DNA from: Alphaproteobacteria bacterium
GTDB lineage: Bacteria > Pseudomonadota > Alphaproteobacteria > Ferrovibrionales > Ferrovibrionaceae
DNA: 64,000 nt
Assembly (NCBI GenBank): GCA_017307375.1
Contig: JAFKFH010000006.1
Location: forward strand, 1 to 64,000
Direction of reading: 5' to 3'
The translations under genes and the position numbers were made by a program. Shown piece after piece: positions 43,878 to 51,994 of this stretch. Positions within the stretch are counted from its first letter, which is position 1, and every line of letters begins with the position of its first letter. Below the pieces are notes generated by a model. The model was given only the letters and a program-made list of their open reading frames with translations, was not told where the DNA came from and searched no databases.

Positions 43878-46112
43878 ATGACCATCCGGCACCTCGACGG
43901 CCTGTTTCGCCCCGCGGCCATCGCGGTGATCGGGGCCAGCCGGGACGAGGGTCGGTCGGGTGGCATGATCCTGCGGCGCTTGCGCGCCGGGGGCTTTGCC
44001 GGACCGGTACTCGCGGTCAACCGGCGGGCCGCGACGGTGCAGGGCCAGCCGGCCTGGGCCGACGTCGAGAGCCTGCCGCAGGTGCCCGATCTGGCCGTGC
44101 TGGCAACGGCGCCCGGCGAATTGCCGGGGCTGGTCCGCGCGCTATGCCGCCGGGGTTGCCGTGCCTTCGCCGTGCTGCCGCGCGACGGCGATGCGCCGGG
44201 GATGGCGACCGAGGCGCAAGACGCCACGCTCGCGGCGGCACGCCCCTGGCTCGGACGGCTTCTCGGGCCAGATAGCTTCGGGGTGATGGTGCCGGCGCCG
44301 CGTCTCAATGCCACGCTGGCGGTCGACCTGCCGGCGCCCGGGCATCTTGCATGCGTCACCGCATCGACGGCGGTGGCCGCCACGCTGCTCCACCGGGCAC
44401 AGGCATCGGGGATCGGCATCAGCAAGCTGGTCGGGGCCGGCGCGGCCGCCGACATCGACCTCGCCGATCTCGTCGACTATCTCTCTTTGGATGCCGATAC
44501 ACATGTGATCGCCCTGCATCTGCAGGCCGTGCCCAACGGACGCAAATTCATGTCCGCGTTGCGCGCGGCATCGCGGCTGAAACCGGTGATCGTGTGCCGC
44601 AGCGGCAATGCCGGCGACCCGGATGCCTGGACGGACGCGGTCCACGATGCGGTCTTCCGGCGCGCCGGCGCCCTGCGCGTGGCCGCCCTGGACGATCTCT
44701 TCGATGCTGCGATCGCCTTGGCTGCTCCCCATCGCCCGCGCGGGAGCCGGCTGGCCATCGCCGGCAACGGCGGCGGCCTGGCGACGATGACCGCGGATGC
44801 CGCCGCCGGTGCGGGGTTGCAGCCGCTAGGCGGCATGATCGATATCGGCGACCATGCCCGGCCGGCCCGCCATGTCGAGGCGCTCGCCCGGCTGGGGGCA
44901 CGAACGGGGGCCGACGCGTTGCTGCTGGCGCATGCCCCCTCCGGCATGGTGCCGACCGGGGATATCGTCCGGACAATCCTTGCCGCGCCGGGCGCCGGGC
45001 CGATCTGGACCGCGATCTGCCTTCCGGCCGCGAGCGCGGGCGAACGCCGGGCGCTGGGCGCGGTCGGCTACGCCGCGTTCGCCGATCCGCTCGCCGCCGT
45101 GCGCGGGCTGGGCCTCGCCCTGCGGCATCGTCAATTGCAGGATCTGGTCCAGCGGGTTCCAGGGCATGTCGCTGAAAGCGGTCGCGATTCGACCCGGCCG
45201 CTCGGTGGCGGGGACGGCCGCGGGTTGCTGGCCGATTACGGCATCCGGCATCTGCCGGCGGGGGTCGCGGCCGGCTTGTGGTGCGACCCGGTGTTCGGGC
45301 CGGCGGTATGGGTTGCGCCCGGCCCAGGCCCGGCCCGTTCTTTCGGCTTGCCGCCGCTGGACTCCGTGCTCGCCGCCGATCTTTGCCGCGACGTTGCCGC
45401 CGATGGCCTGACCGACCTTCTGGTTACACTCGGCCGGATTGCCATCGACCATCCGGAGATCAGGGAGATGGTGGTCGATGCGGCCGGCGACGCCGCCGGT
45501 CTGCGCTGCCGGGTCGCCATCCATGGCGGCCCCGCCCCGCCGATGCCCGCGATTCGTCCTTATCCGGCCGAGTTGGCCGGGATGGTGGCCTTGCGCGACG
45601 GCACGGCCATCGCGCTGCGCCCGGTCCGGCCCGACGATGCCCCGCTGGTCGATGATCTGTTCGAGCATCTGACGCCGGACGACGTCCACACCCGCTTCTT
45701 CAGCACCTTGCGCGTCTTGCCGCGGGCGTTGCGCGCCAGGCTGACCCAGATCGACTACGACCGCGAGATGGCGTTTGTCGCGATCGAGGAGACCGGCGGA
45801 GATCCCTGCCTCGTCGGCATGATCCATCTGCTTGCCGACCCGGATTTCGACGTCGCCGAGTTTGCCGTCATGGTCCGCAGCGACTGGCAGGGTCGCGGCG
45901 TCGGCCACCTGTTGATGCGGACGATCCTGTCCCACGCCCGGCGGCGCGGTCTGCGGCGTATCGTCGGCGTGGTGCTGAACGAGAACCGGCGCATGCTCGA
46001 TCTGGCGCGGCGCCTCGGCTTTGCCGCCGTGCATGGCCGCGATCCCGGCACGAGCGAGCTGCAGCTGGATCTCGAACCGCTCAGCCCTGGGCCAGGGCCA
46101 GCGCCCGCCTGA
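43878..46112 (+). CDS. Acyl-CoA-synthetase-like/GNAT fusion, probable protein lysine acetyltransferase (Pat-like)
   Basis: 744 residues. CoA-binding domain (RPAAIAVIGASRDEGRSGGM), a succinyl-CoA-ligase-like domain, then a C-terminal GNAT domain (about 570-735) with the acetyl-CoA loop WQGRGVGHLL. The order matches Pat/PatZ protein acetyltransferases. It is shorter than E. coli Pat (886): the ATP-grasp part (about 440-560) looks truncated, and the AHTGAL catalytic-His loop seen in the synthetase at 9013 is missing. A ligase reaction is therefore unlikely; acetylation of proteins such as acyl-CoA synthetases or stress proteins is more likely. Its 3' end overlaps the convergent permease gene by 32 bases. 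Confidence 0.85.
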   Translation: MTIRHLDGLFRPAAIAVIGASRDEGRSGGMILRRLRAGGFAGPVLAVNRRAATVQGQPAWADVESLPQVPDLAVLATAPGELPGLVRALCRRGCRAFAVLPRDGDAPGMATEAQDATLAAARPWLGRLLGPDSFGVMVPAPRLNATLAVDLPAPGHLACVTASTAVAATLLHRAQASGIGISKLVGAGAAADIDLADLVDYLSLDADTHVIALHLQAVPNGRKFMSALRAASRLKPVIVCRSGNAGDPDAWTDAVHDAVFRRAGALRVAALDDLFDAAIALAAPHRPRGSRLAIAGNGGGLATMTADAAAGAGLQPLGGMIDIGDHARPARHVEALARLGARTGADALLLAHAPSGMVPTGDIVRTILAAPGAGPIWTAICLPAASAGERRALGAVGYAAFADPLAAVRGLGLALRHRQLQDLVQRVPGHVAESGRDSTRPLGGGDGRGLLADYGIRHLPAGVAAGLWCDPVFGPAVWVAPGPGPARSFGLPPLDSVLAADLCRDVAADGLTDLLVTLGRIAIDHPEIREMVVDAAGDAAGLRCRVAIHGGPAPPMPAIRPYPAELAGMVALRDGTAIALRPVRPDDAPLVDDLFEHLTPDDVHTRFFSTLRVLPRALRARLTQIDYDREMAFVAIEETGGDPCLVGMIHLLADPDFDVAEFAVMVRSDWQGRGVGHLLMRTILSHARRRGLRRIVGVVLNENRRMLDLARRLGFAAVHGRDPGTSELQLDLEPLSPGPGPAPA

Positions 46113-47202
46113 ACCGGGCGAGCGCCAGGATGAAGAACACGGCCCCGAGACCTGCGACCACCGCGAGGCTGGGCCAGATCGTGTCGAGGCCGGCGCCACG
46201 GTTGAGGATCGACTGGGCCAGCGCCACGTAATGCGTCGACGGTGACAGCCGCATCACCATCTGCATCGCCTCGGGCATGCTTTCCAGGGGTGTCGTTCCC
46301 CCCGACAGCAGGTTCATGATGATGAAGACGGGGATCGCCAGCAATCCGAACTGCGGCATCGAACGGGCGACGGTGGCGAGCAGGATGCCGAGCGAGGAAA
46401 CCGAGAACAGGTAGATCACCGTCGCGGCGACGAACAGCGATATCGAGCCGGGGATCGGAATTCCGAGCAGCCAGCGCACGACCAGTATCAGCGACAGTGT
46501 CGCCGCGCCGACGATCACGAGGCCGTTGGCCCACAGCTTGGCGCACATGATGTCGCTGGCGGCAAGCGGCATCACCAGCAGGTGTTCGATCGTGCCGTGC
46601 TCCCGTTCGCGGATCAGGGCTGCGCCGCTCAGGATGATCGCCAGCAGCGTGACGTTGTTGATGACCTGCATCAGCGCCATGAACCAGCTGGACTGCAGAT
46701 TGGGGTTGAACCGGGTGCGCAGGGTCAGCGCCACGGCCGGATCGCTGGCGGGCGCATTGACGAACGCGGCGGTCTCCTGGGCGACGATGCTGGCGATATA
46801 GCCCGCGCCATTGCCCGCCTGGCTCATCGCGGTCGCGTCGACATCGAGTTGCAGGGCGGGCCGGCGGCCGGCCAGCAGATCGGACTGGAAGTCTGGAGGT
46901 ATATCGAGCACGAACGAGAACCGCCCGCGATCGAGCGCCTGGTCGACCTCCTGGCTCGTCAGCATGACCGGCGACTGGAAGAACGGCGGCCGCAGGGCGT
47001 CGACGAGCCGCCGCGAAAGCTGCGACCGATCCTCGTCGACGACGCCGACCGCGGCGTTCTCCACGTCGGTCTTGGCGCCTGTCGCTACGCTGTAGATGGC
47101 GATGGTGAAAGTATAGACGATCAGCAGCAGCAGGACCGGATCGGCCCGCAGGCTCATCAGTTCCTTGACGCCCAGGCGATAGATGATGCGCAGCCGCCGC
47201 AT
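46081..47202 (-). CDS. ABC-2 type permease (YhhJ-like)
   Basis: 373 residues. One N-terminal membrane segment (LRADPVLLLLIVYTFTIAIY), a long periplasmic region with DRSQLSRRLVDALRPPFFQS, then five C-terminal membrane segments including ILSGAALIREREHGTIEHLL, the conserved ABC-2 motif. It lies directly after rbbA. The order HlyD-type protein, RbbA, this permease is the same as yhiI-rbbA-yhhJ of E. coli. It probably forms part of an efflux or ribosome-linked membrane complex. Confidence 0.9.
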   Translation of the reverse strand: MRRLRIIYRLGVKELMSLRADPVLLLLIVYTFTIAIYSVATGAKTDVENAAVGVVDEDRSQLSRRLVDALRPPFFQSPVMLTSQEVDQALDRGRFSFVLDIPPDFQSDLLAGRRPALQLDVDATAMSQAGNGAGYIASIVAQETAAFVNAPASDPAVALTLRTRFNPNLQSSWFMALMQVINNVTLLAIILSGAALIREREHGTIEHLLVMPLAASDIMCAKLWANGLVIVGAATLSLILVVRWLLGIPIPGSISLFVAATVIYLFSVSSLGILLATVARSMPQFGLLAIPVFIIMNLLSGGTTPLESMPEAMQMVMRLSPSTHYVALAQSILNRGAGLDTIWPSLAVVAGLGAVFFILALARFRRALALAQG

Positions 47203-49917
47203 TCAGGCCTCCTGCGTGCGCAGCACCGCGCGGCCGGCCGCCATGATGGCGATGGCAAACAGGGCCAGGGCCGCAAGATCGACCGGTACGTCGGGCCAGC
47301 CGAGCGCCTTGGTGAAGGCGCCGACACTGATGCGCTGGAAATAGGCCGACGGGAACAGCGTCGCCATGACGGCACCCGGACCGGTCAGCGACGAGACCGG
47401 GAACAGCAACCCGGAGAAGTTCACCGCCGGAATCACGATGGCGATCGCCGTGCCGAAGATCGCCGCGATCTGCGTCGTCATGAACGACGACATCGCGATG
47501 CCGATGCCGGTGGCGCCGATCACATAGAGGAAGCCGCCGGCGGCGAGCGCGCTCAGGCTGCCCTTGATCGGCACGCCGAACAGCAGCACGGCGAGCAGGA
47601 CAAGACAGGCGAGGTTGACCAGCGCCACGCCGATATAGGGCAGCTGCTTGCCCATCAGGAACTCACTGCCCCGGACAGGCGTGACGTAGAGATTGATGAT
47701 CGAACCCATCTCCTTTTCGCGCACCACCCCGACCGCCGTCATCATCGCCGGGATCATCACCAGCAGCAGCATCAGCACGCCGGGGACGATCGCATAGACG
47801 CTCTTGAAATCCTGGTTGTAGCGGAAGCGGGTTTCCAGCCCGAAGGCAGCTTCGGGGGCGCGCGGCGCGGCATCGAGATCGGCCAGCCTTTCGAGATAGA
47901 GGGAATGGACACCACGGACATAGCCACGGGCCGTTTCGGCCCGGAACGGCATCGCGCCGTCCAGCCAGACGCCTACCTCGGGCCGGTGTCCGCGCTTGAG
48001 GTCGCGACCGAAACCGGGCGGGATCTCGATCGCCAGGCGCAGGTTGCCGGCGCGCAGGCGATCGTCGAGGTCGGCATCGCCGGCCAGCGGCGCCTGTGCC
48101 TCGAAGTAGCGCGAGCCGGCGAAGTTCTCCAGATAATCGCGGCTCGCCGGGGTACGGTCGCGATCCAGCACGGCGTAGGACAGGTTTTCGACGTCGAAGG
48201 AGATGCCGAAGCCGAAAGCGATCATCAGGATCAGCGGACCGAGCAGCGCAAAGGCAAGCCGTACCGGATCGCGGCGCAGTTCGAGCGTCTCGCGCGCCGC
48301 GTAGGCCCACAGCCGCCGCGGACTGAATCCCGGACCTTCGGTCTCCGGCTCGTCCGGTATCACGGCGGCGGGGGCCGTGCCGGCATCCGGCTCGCCGGCC
48401 GCCTGCTCCAGCAGCGCGATGAAGGCTGCTTCCAGGCTGTCGCCGCCGCGGCTGCGGCGTATCTCCTCGGGCGTCCCCTGGGCCAGCACCCGGCCGGCAT
48501 GCATCAGCGACAGGCGGTCGCACCGCTCGGCCTCGTTCATGAAATGCGTCGAGATGAAGATGGTCACCCCGTCATCGCGCGACAGTTCGACCAGCAGCCG
48601 CCAGAAATCGTCGCGAGCGACCGGGTCGACGCCCGAGGTCGGTTCGTCGAGGATCAGCATGTCCGGCCGGTGGATGACGGCGACGGCAAGCGACAGCCGC
48701 TGGCGCTGGCCGAGCGGCAGACGCTCGGGCAGGTCGTCGGCGACGGTCTCGAGGCCGAACCGGGCGATCATCGCGGCCGTCCGCGCCTCGACCTCGGTGG
48801 CAGGCAGCTGGAAGAGGCGGGCGTGCAGGACCAGGTTCTGGCGCACCGTCAGTTCGGTATAGAGCGAGAAGCTCTGCGACATGTAGCCGACCCGGTGCCG
48901 CCGCCCGATGTCGTTGCCGTCGACGGCGCTGCCGAACAGGAAGGCTTCGCCCTCGCTGGCCGGCAGCAGGCCGGTCAGCATCTTCATCGTCGTCGTCTTG
49001 CCGCAACCGTTCGAACCGAGGAAGCCGAAGATCTCGCCCCGGCGGATGCTGAAATTGACCCGGTCGACGGCGGTGAAGTCGCCGAACCGGCAGGACAGGC
49101 CGCGGGCCTCGATGACCGGCGGGCTGCCGTCGTCCTGCCACGGCGGGATCACCAGCCGGCCGTCGCGGCCGCGCCGCGCCGGCGGCAGCAAGGCGACGAA
49201 CGCGTCCTCCAGGGTGGTGGTGCCGGTGCGGTGCTGGAACTCGGCGGCGGTGCCGGTCGCAAGCACCCGCCCCTGGTCCAGCGCGATCAGCCAGTCGAAG
49301 GCCGTCGCCTCCTCCATATAGGCGGTGGCGACGATGATGCTGAGCCCCGCGCGCTGGCGTCGCAGCCGGTCGATCAGCGCCCAGAACTGGCGGCGGGACA
49401 AGGGATCGACGCCGGTCGTCGGCTCGTCGAGGATCAGCAGGTCGGGATCGTGGATCAGCGCGCAGCATAGGCCCAGCTTCTGCTTCATTCCGCCGGAAAG
49501 CTTGCCGGCAGGCCGGTCGGCGAACCGCGCCAGGCCGGTGGCGGCCATCAGCGCCTCGGCGCGCTGGCGACGGGCCAGCGGGCCGTGGCCGAACAGGCGA
49601 CCGAAGAAGTCGATGTTCTCGGCCACCGACAGGGTCGGATAGAGGTTGCGGCCCAACCCCTGTGGCATGAAGGCGATGCGGCCGCAGGCGGCGGCGCGAT
49701 GGGCCGGATCGGCAATATCGCCGTCAAGCACCGTGACCTTGCCCGCCTGGACCCGGCGCGCACCGCTGACCAGGCTCAGCAGCGTCGACTTGCCGACCCC
49801 GTCCGGTCCGATCAGCCCGACCAGCCGCCCCGCGGGAATATCGAGATCGACTCCGTCCAGCGCACTGACCCGGCCGTAGCGATGGACGACGCCGGCAAGC
49901 CGGACAACCGCGCTCAC
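47203..49917 (-). CDS. rbbA: RbbA: tandem ABC ATPases fused to an ABC-2 permease
   Basis: 904 residues (E. coli RbbA is 911). The first ATPase has GPDGVGKST, signature LSGGMKQKL and [12 protein letters not shown]. The second has GSNGCGKTT, a less usual LPLGQRQRL signature and [11 protein letters not shown] with the switch [10 protein letters not shown]. The C-terminal third is a permease with [20 protein letters not shown] and [20 protein letters not shown]. RbbA is known as a ribosome-bound ATPase in E. coli and, by domains, an exporter. The start GTG 49917 overlaps the HlyD-type stop (GTGA); an in-frame ATG at 49935 is an alternative. Confidence 0.9.
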   Translation of the reverse strand: MSAVVRLAGVVHRYGRVSALDGVDLDIPAGRLVGLIGPDGVGKSTLLSLVSGARRVQAGKVTVLDGDIADPAHRAAACGRIAFMPQGLGRNLYPTLSVAENIDFFGRLFGHGPLARRQRAEALMAATGLARFADRPAGKLSGGMKQKLGLCCALIHDPDLLILDEPTTGVDPLSRRQFWALIDRLRRQRAGLSIIVATAYMEEATAFDWLIALDQGRVLATGTAAEFQHRTGTTTLEDAFVALLPPARRGRDGRLVIPPWQDDGSPPVIEARGLSCRFGDFTAVDRVNFSIRRGEIFGFLGSNGCGKTTTMKMLTGLLPASEGEAFLFGSAVDGNDIGRRHRVGYMSQSFSLYTELTVRQNLVLHARLFQLPATEVEARTAAMIARFGLETVADDLPERLPLGQRQRLSLAVAVIHRPDMLILDEPTSGVDPVARDDFWRLLVELSRDDGVTIFISTHFMNEAERCDRLSLMHAGRVLAQGTPEEIRRSRGGDSLEAAFIALLEQAAGEPDAGTAPAAVIPDEPETEGPGFSPRRLWAYAARETLELRRDPVRLAFALLGPLILMIAFGFGISFDVENLSYAVLDRDRTPASRDYLENFAGSRYFEAQAPLAGDADLDDRLRAGNLRLAIEIPPGFGRDLKRGHRPEVGVWLDGAMPFRAETARGYVRGVHSLYLERLADLDAAPRAPEAAFGLETRFRYNQDFKSVYAIVPGVLMLLLVMIPAMMTAVGVVREKEMGSIINLYVTPVRGSEFLMGKQLPYIGVALVNLACLVLLAVLLFGVPIKGSLSALAAGGFLYVIGATGIGIAMSSFMTTQIAAIFGTAIAIVIPAVNFSGLLFPVSSLTGPGAVMATLFPSAYFQRISVGAFTKALGWPDVPVDLAALALFAIAIMAAGRAVLRTQEA

Positions 49918-50996
49918 TGCAGACGGGCCGGCCATGCCACGGCATCGTCGTAGCGGGCGAAGGCGAGGCCCGGCAGGCCCGGCTTGATCAGCGGCAGGGT
50001 CGGGTCGAGCAGGCGGGCCTTGACCCGGAACATCAGCTTCTGTCGTTCGGTGGCGGTCTCCACTTCCTTCGGCGTGAACTGGGCCTTGGCGGAGACGAAG
50101 GTGATGCGGGCCGGCAGCGCCCGGTCGGGGCGAACGTCGAGCAGCACGCGTGCCTCGGCGCCGATCGGCAGCAGGCCGGCCTCGCGCTCGGGCAGGAAGA
50201 ATGTCATGTAGACATTGTCCAGGTCGATCAGCGTCAGCACGCGGCCGCCGGCGGCCAGGACTTCGCCCGGTTCGGCCAGGCGATACTGGATGCGCCCGGC
50301 CCGCGGGGCGCGCAGCGTGGCGTCGTCGAGATTGGTCTGGATGCGGTCGACCTCGGCCCGCGCCGCGGCGATCGCCTGGGTCGCGTTCGCATGCTGCGCC
50401 TCGGCCACGGCCACGGCGGCGGATGCGGCCGTCATCTCGGCGCGCCGCATGTCGGCCTGTTGCCGGGTGCCGGTCCCTCGGTCCAGCAAGGTCTGTGCGC
50501 GGTCGAGTTCCTGCCGGGCCAGGGCGCGGCGGGCCTGGGCGTCGGTGATCTGTGCCGCGGCCTGGCGTTGCTGTTCCCGCGCCTGCTGGACACGCGCTTC
50601 GGCCTGGCGCAACCCGGCCAGCAATTCCTGGCTGTCCATGCGGGCGACGATCTGCCCCGCCTCGACCGTATCGCCCTCGTCGACCAGGACTTCGGCGATC
50701 CGGCCGGCGAACTTGGTCGCGATGTCGACCTCCTGCGCCTCGAGCCGGCCGTTGCCGACGGCAATCCCCGCCGGGATCGCCTGCGCCCGGGCAAGCCACC
50801 ACAGCCGTCCGCCGTACCCGCCGGCGCCGAGCGCCACGAGGATCAGGATCAGCCAGGCGATGCGCCGCCGCCAGCCGCCACCGCCGCCGCCAGCCGCCGG
50901 ACGCTGGCCACGCGCCGGCAAAGCCGCGACCGGGTTGGCGACGGGTACGAGGGTGCCGGCAGTCGGCCCCGGCGGCGTGGTGTCGGATTGGGCCAT
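49914..50996 (-). CDS. HlyD-family membrane fusion protein (YhiI-like)
   Basis: 360 residues. One N-terminal membrane anchor ([20 protein letters not shown]), a lipoyl-type half ([20 protein letters not shown]), an Ala/Arg/Gln-rich coiled coil (about 115-240) and the second lipoyl half ([20 protein letters not shown]). It links the inner-membrane exporter to an outer-membrane channel. The ATG at 50996 has AAGGG 8 bases upstream. It is the first gene after USP5 in the efflux unit. Confidence 0.9.
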   Translation of the reverse strand: MAQSDTTPPGPTAGTLVPVANPVAALPARGQRPAAGGGGGGWRRRIAWLILILVALGAGGYGGRLWWLARAQAIPAGIAVGNGRLEAQEVDIATKFAGRIAEVLVDEGDTVEAGQIVARMDSQELLAGLRQAEARVQQAREQQRQAAAQITDAQARRALARQELDRAQTLLDRGTGTRQQADMRRAEMTAASAAVAVAEAQHANATQAIAAARAEVDRIQTNLDDATLRAPRAGRIQYRLAEPGEVLAAGGRVLTLIDLDNVYMTFFLPEREAGLLPIGAEARVLLDVRPDRALPARITFVSAKAQFTPKEVETATERQKLMFRVKARLLDPTLPLIKPGLPGLAFARYDDAVAWPARLQ

Positions 50997-51007
50997 GGCG
51001 ACGCCCT

Positions 51008-51871
51008 TCAATGCGCCATCAGCACGGCGCAGTCGCCATGCTGCAGCACATGGCGGCTGACACCGCCTAGAACGAACTGGCGGAAGCGATTGTGGCCGAA
51101 GCCGCCCATCACCAGCAGGTCGCTGCCGCAGCCGCGGACCGCGTCCAGCAAGGCCGGACCGTCCCCGTCGCCATCGCCGACGACGGGTCGGACGGCCGCC
51201 GGCAAGCCGCGCCAGCGCAGGCTGTCCACCAGGCGCGCGGCGTCCTGCCGATGGCCGGCGTCGGCATCGACGCAGACGACCTCGATCGCCTTGGCCCGTT
51301 CCAGGAACGGTGCCGCTGCAGCGACGGCACGTGCCGCCTCGCGCCCCGGTGTCCAGCCGATCGCGATGCGGTCGTAGGTGACGGTGGGCTGCGGACCGGC
51401 CAGCAGCAGCGGCCGCCCGGTTTCGAACAGCGCGGCGTGAAGCATTCCCTGCGGCAGGCCGGTATCATCCGGCCGGCGCATGACGATCAGGTCGCTGACC
51501 CGGCCGGCGCCGGCCAGGGCGTCGGCCGGATCGCCATAGTCGAACAGCAATTCGGCCGAAAGGCCGTCGCGTGCCACGCCGGCGCGGCTCGTGACCGGAA
51601 TGTTGCGTCGGGCGCAGAAATCGTCGAATTGCCGACGCGCGGCCCGGCACCGGGTGTCGCCGTCGCGGTCGATCATCCCGGCAAGTTCTTCGGCCGGTAT
51701 CGAGGCCAGCATGTCGCCCCCGAGTGCCGCGACGTAGGCGGTGCCGTCGGTACGCACGTGCAGGCAGACGAGATGGGCGCCGAACCCCCGCGCCATGCCG
51801 CCCGCGGTTTCCAGCGCATCGACGGCACCGGCGCCGTCGCCGGCAAGCGGCACGAGAATGGTCCTGATCAT
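51008..51871 (-). CDS. Universal stress protein, two tandem USP domains (USP5)
   Basis: 287 residues. Opens [20 protein letters not shown], a different subfamily start (TILVP) from USP1-4 and USP6; USP7 shares it. The second domain begins near [23 protein letters not shown] loop [20 protein letters not shown]; ends CAVLMAH. It is the first gene of a USP5-HlyD-RbbA-permease unit. An FNR box at 51928-51941 and a TAGAAC hexamer (51900-51905, minus strand) lie at class II spacing upstream. Confidence 0.92.
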   Translation of the reverse strand: MIRTILVPLAGDGAGAVDALETAGGMARGFGAHLVCLHVRTDGTAYVAALGGDMLASIPAEELAGMIDRDGDTRCRAARRQFDDFCARRNIPVTSRAGVARDGLSAELLFDYGDPADALAGAGRVSDLIVMRRPDDTGLPQGMLHAALFETGRPLLLAGPQPTVTYDRIAIGWTPGREAARAVAAAAPFLERAKAIEVVCVDADAGHRQDAARLVDSLRWRGLPAAVRPVVGDGDGDGPALLDAVRGCGSDLLVMGGFGHNRFRQFVLGGVSRHVLQHGDCAVLMAH

Positions 51872-51927
51872 CGCCTGCTGCTCCTGACTCTATGATGCCG
51901 TTCTAGGCGCGCGGGTGGGCGAGGACC

Positions 51928-51941
51928 TTGATCGAGATCAA
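51928..51941. promoter_or_regulatory. FNR-type box between USP5 and mgtA
   Basis: Perfect TTGAT-CGAG-ATCAA. The centre is 63 bases from the USP5 start and 60 from the mgtA start. -10 candidates lie about 31 bases away on both sides: TAGAAC leftward and CGATAA (51963-51968) rightward. Confidence 0.82.
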
Positions 51942-51994
51942 TGTACACCGGCAGGCGACGGACGATAAGCGCCGCATCTTGCGGAGGTGTCGTG

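Noticed and set aside
46582-49470. A 962-codon open frame on the plus strand opposite rbbA and its permease
   Set aside because: It is antisense to two well-supported genes, rich in Arg/Gln/His/Asp as expected from a shadow frame of GC-rich DNA, and has no domain or ribosome site.
51941-51994. Upstream ATG for mgtA
   Set aside because: Its first base is the last base of the FNR box, which leaves no room for a promoter; 51995 has a GGAGG site.
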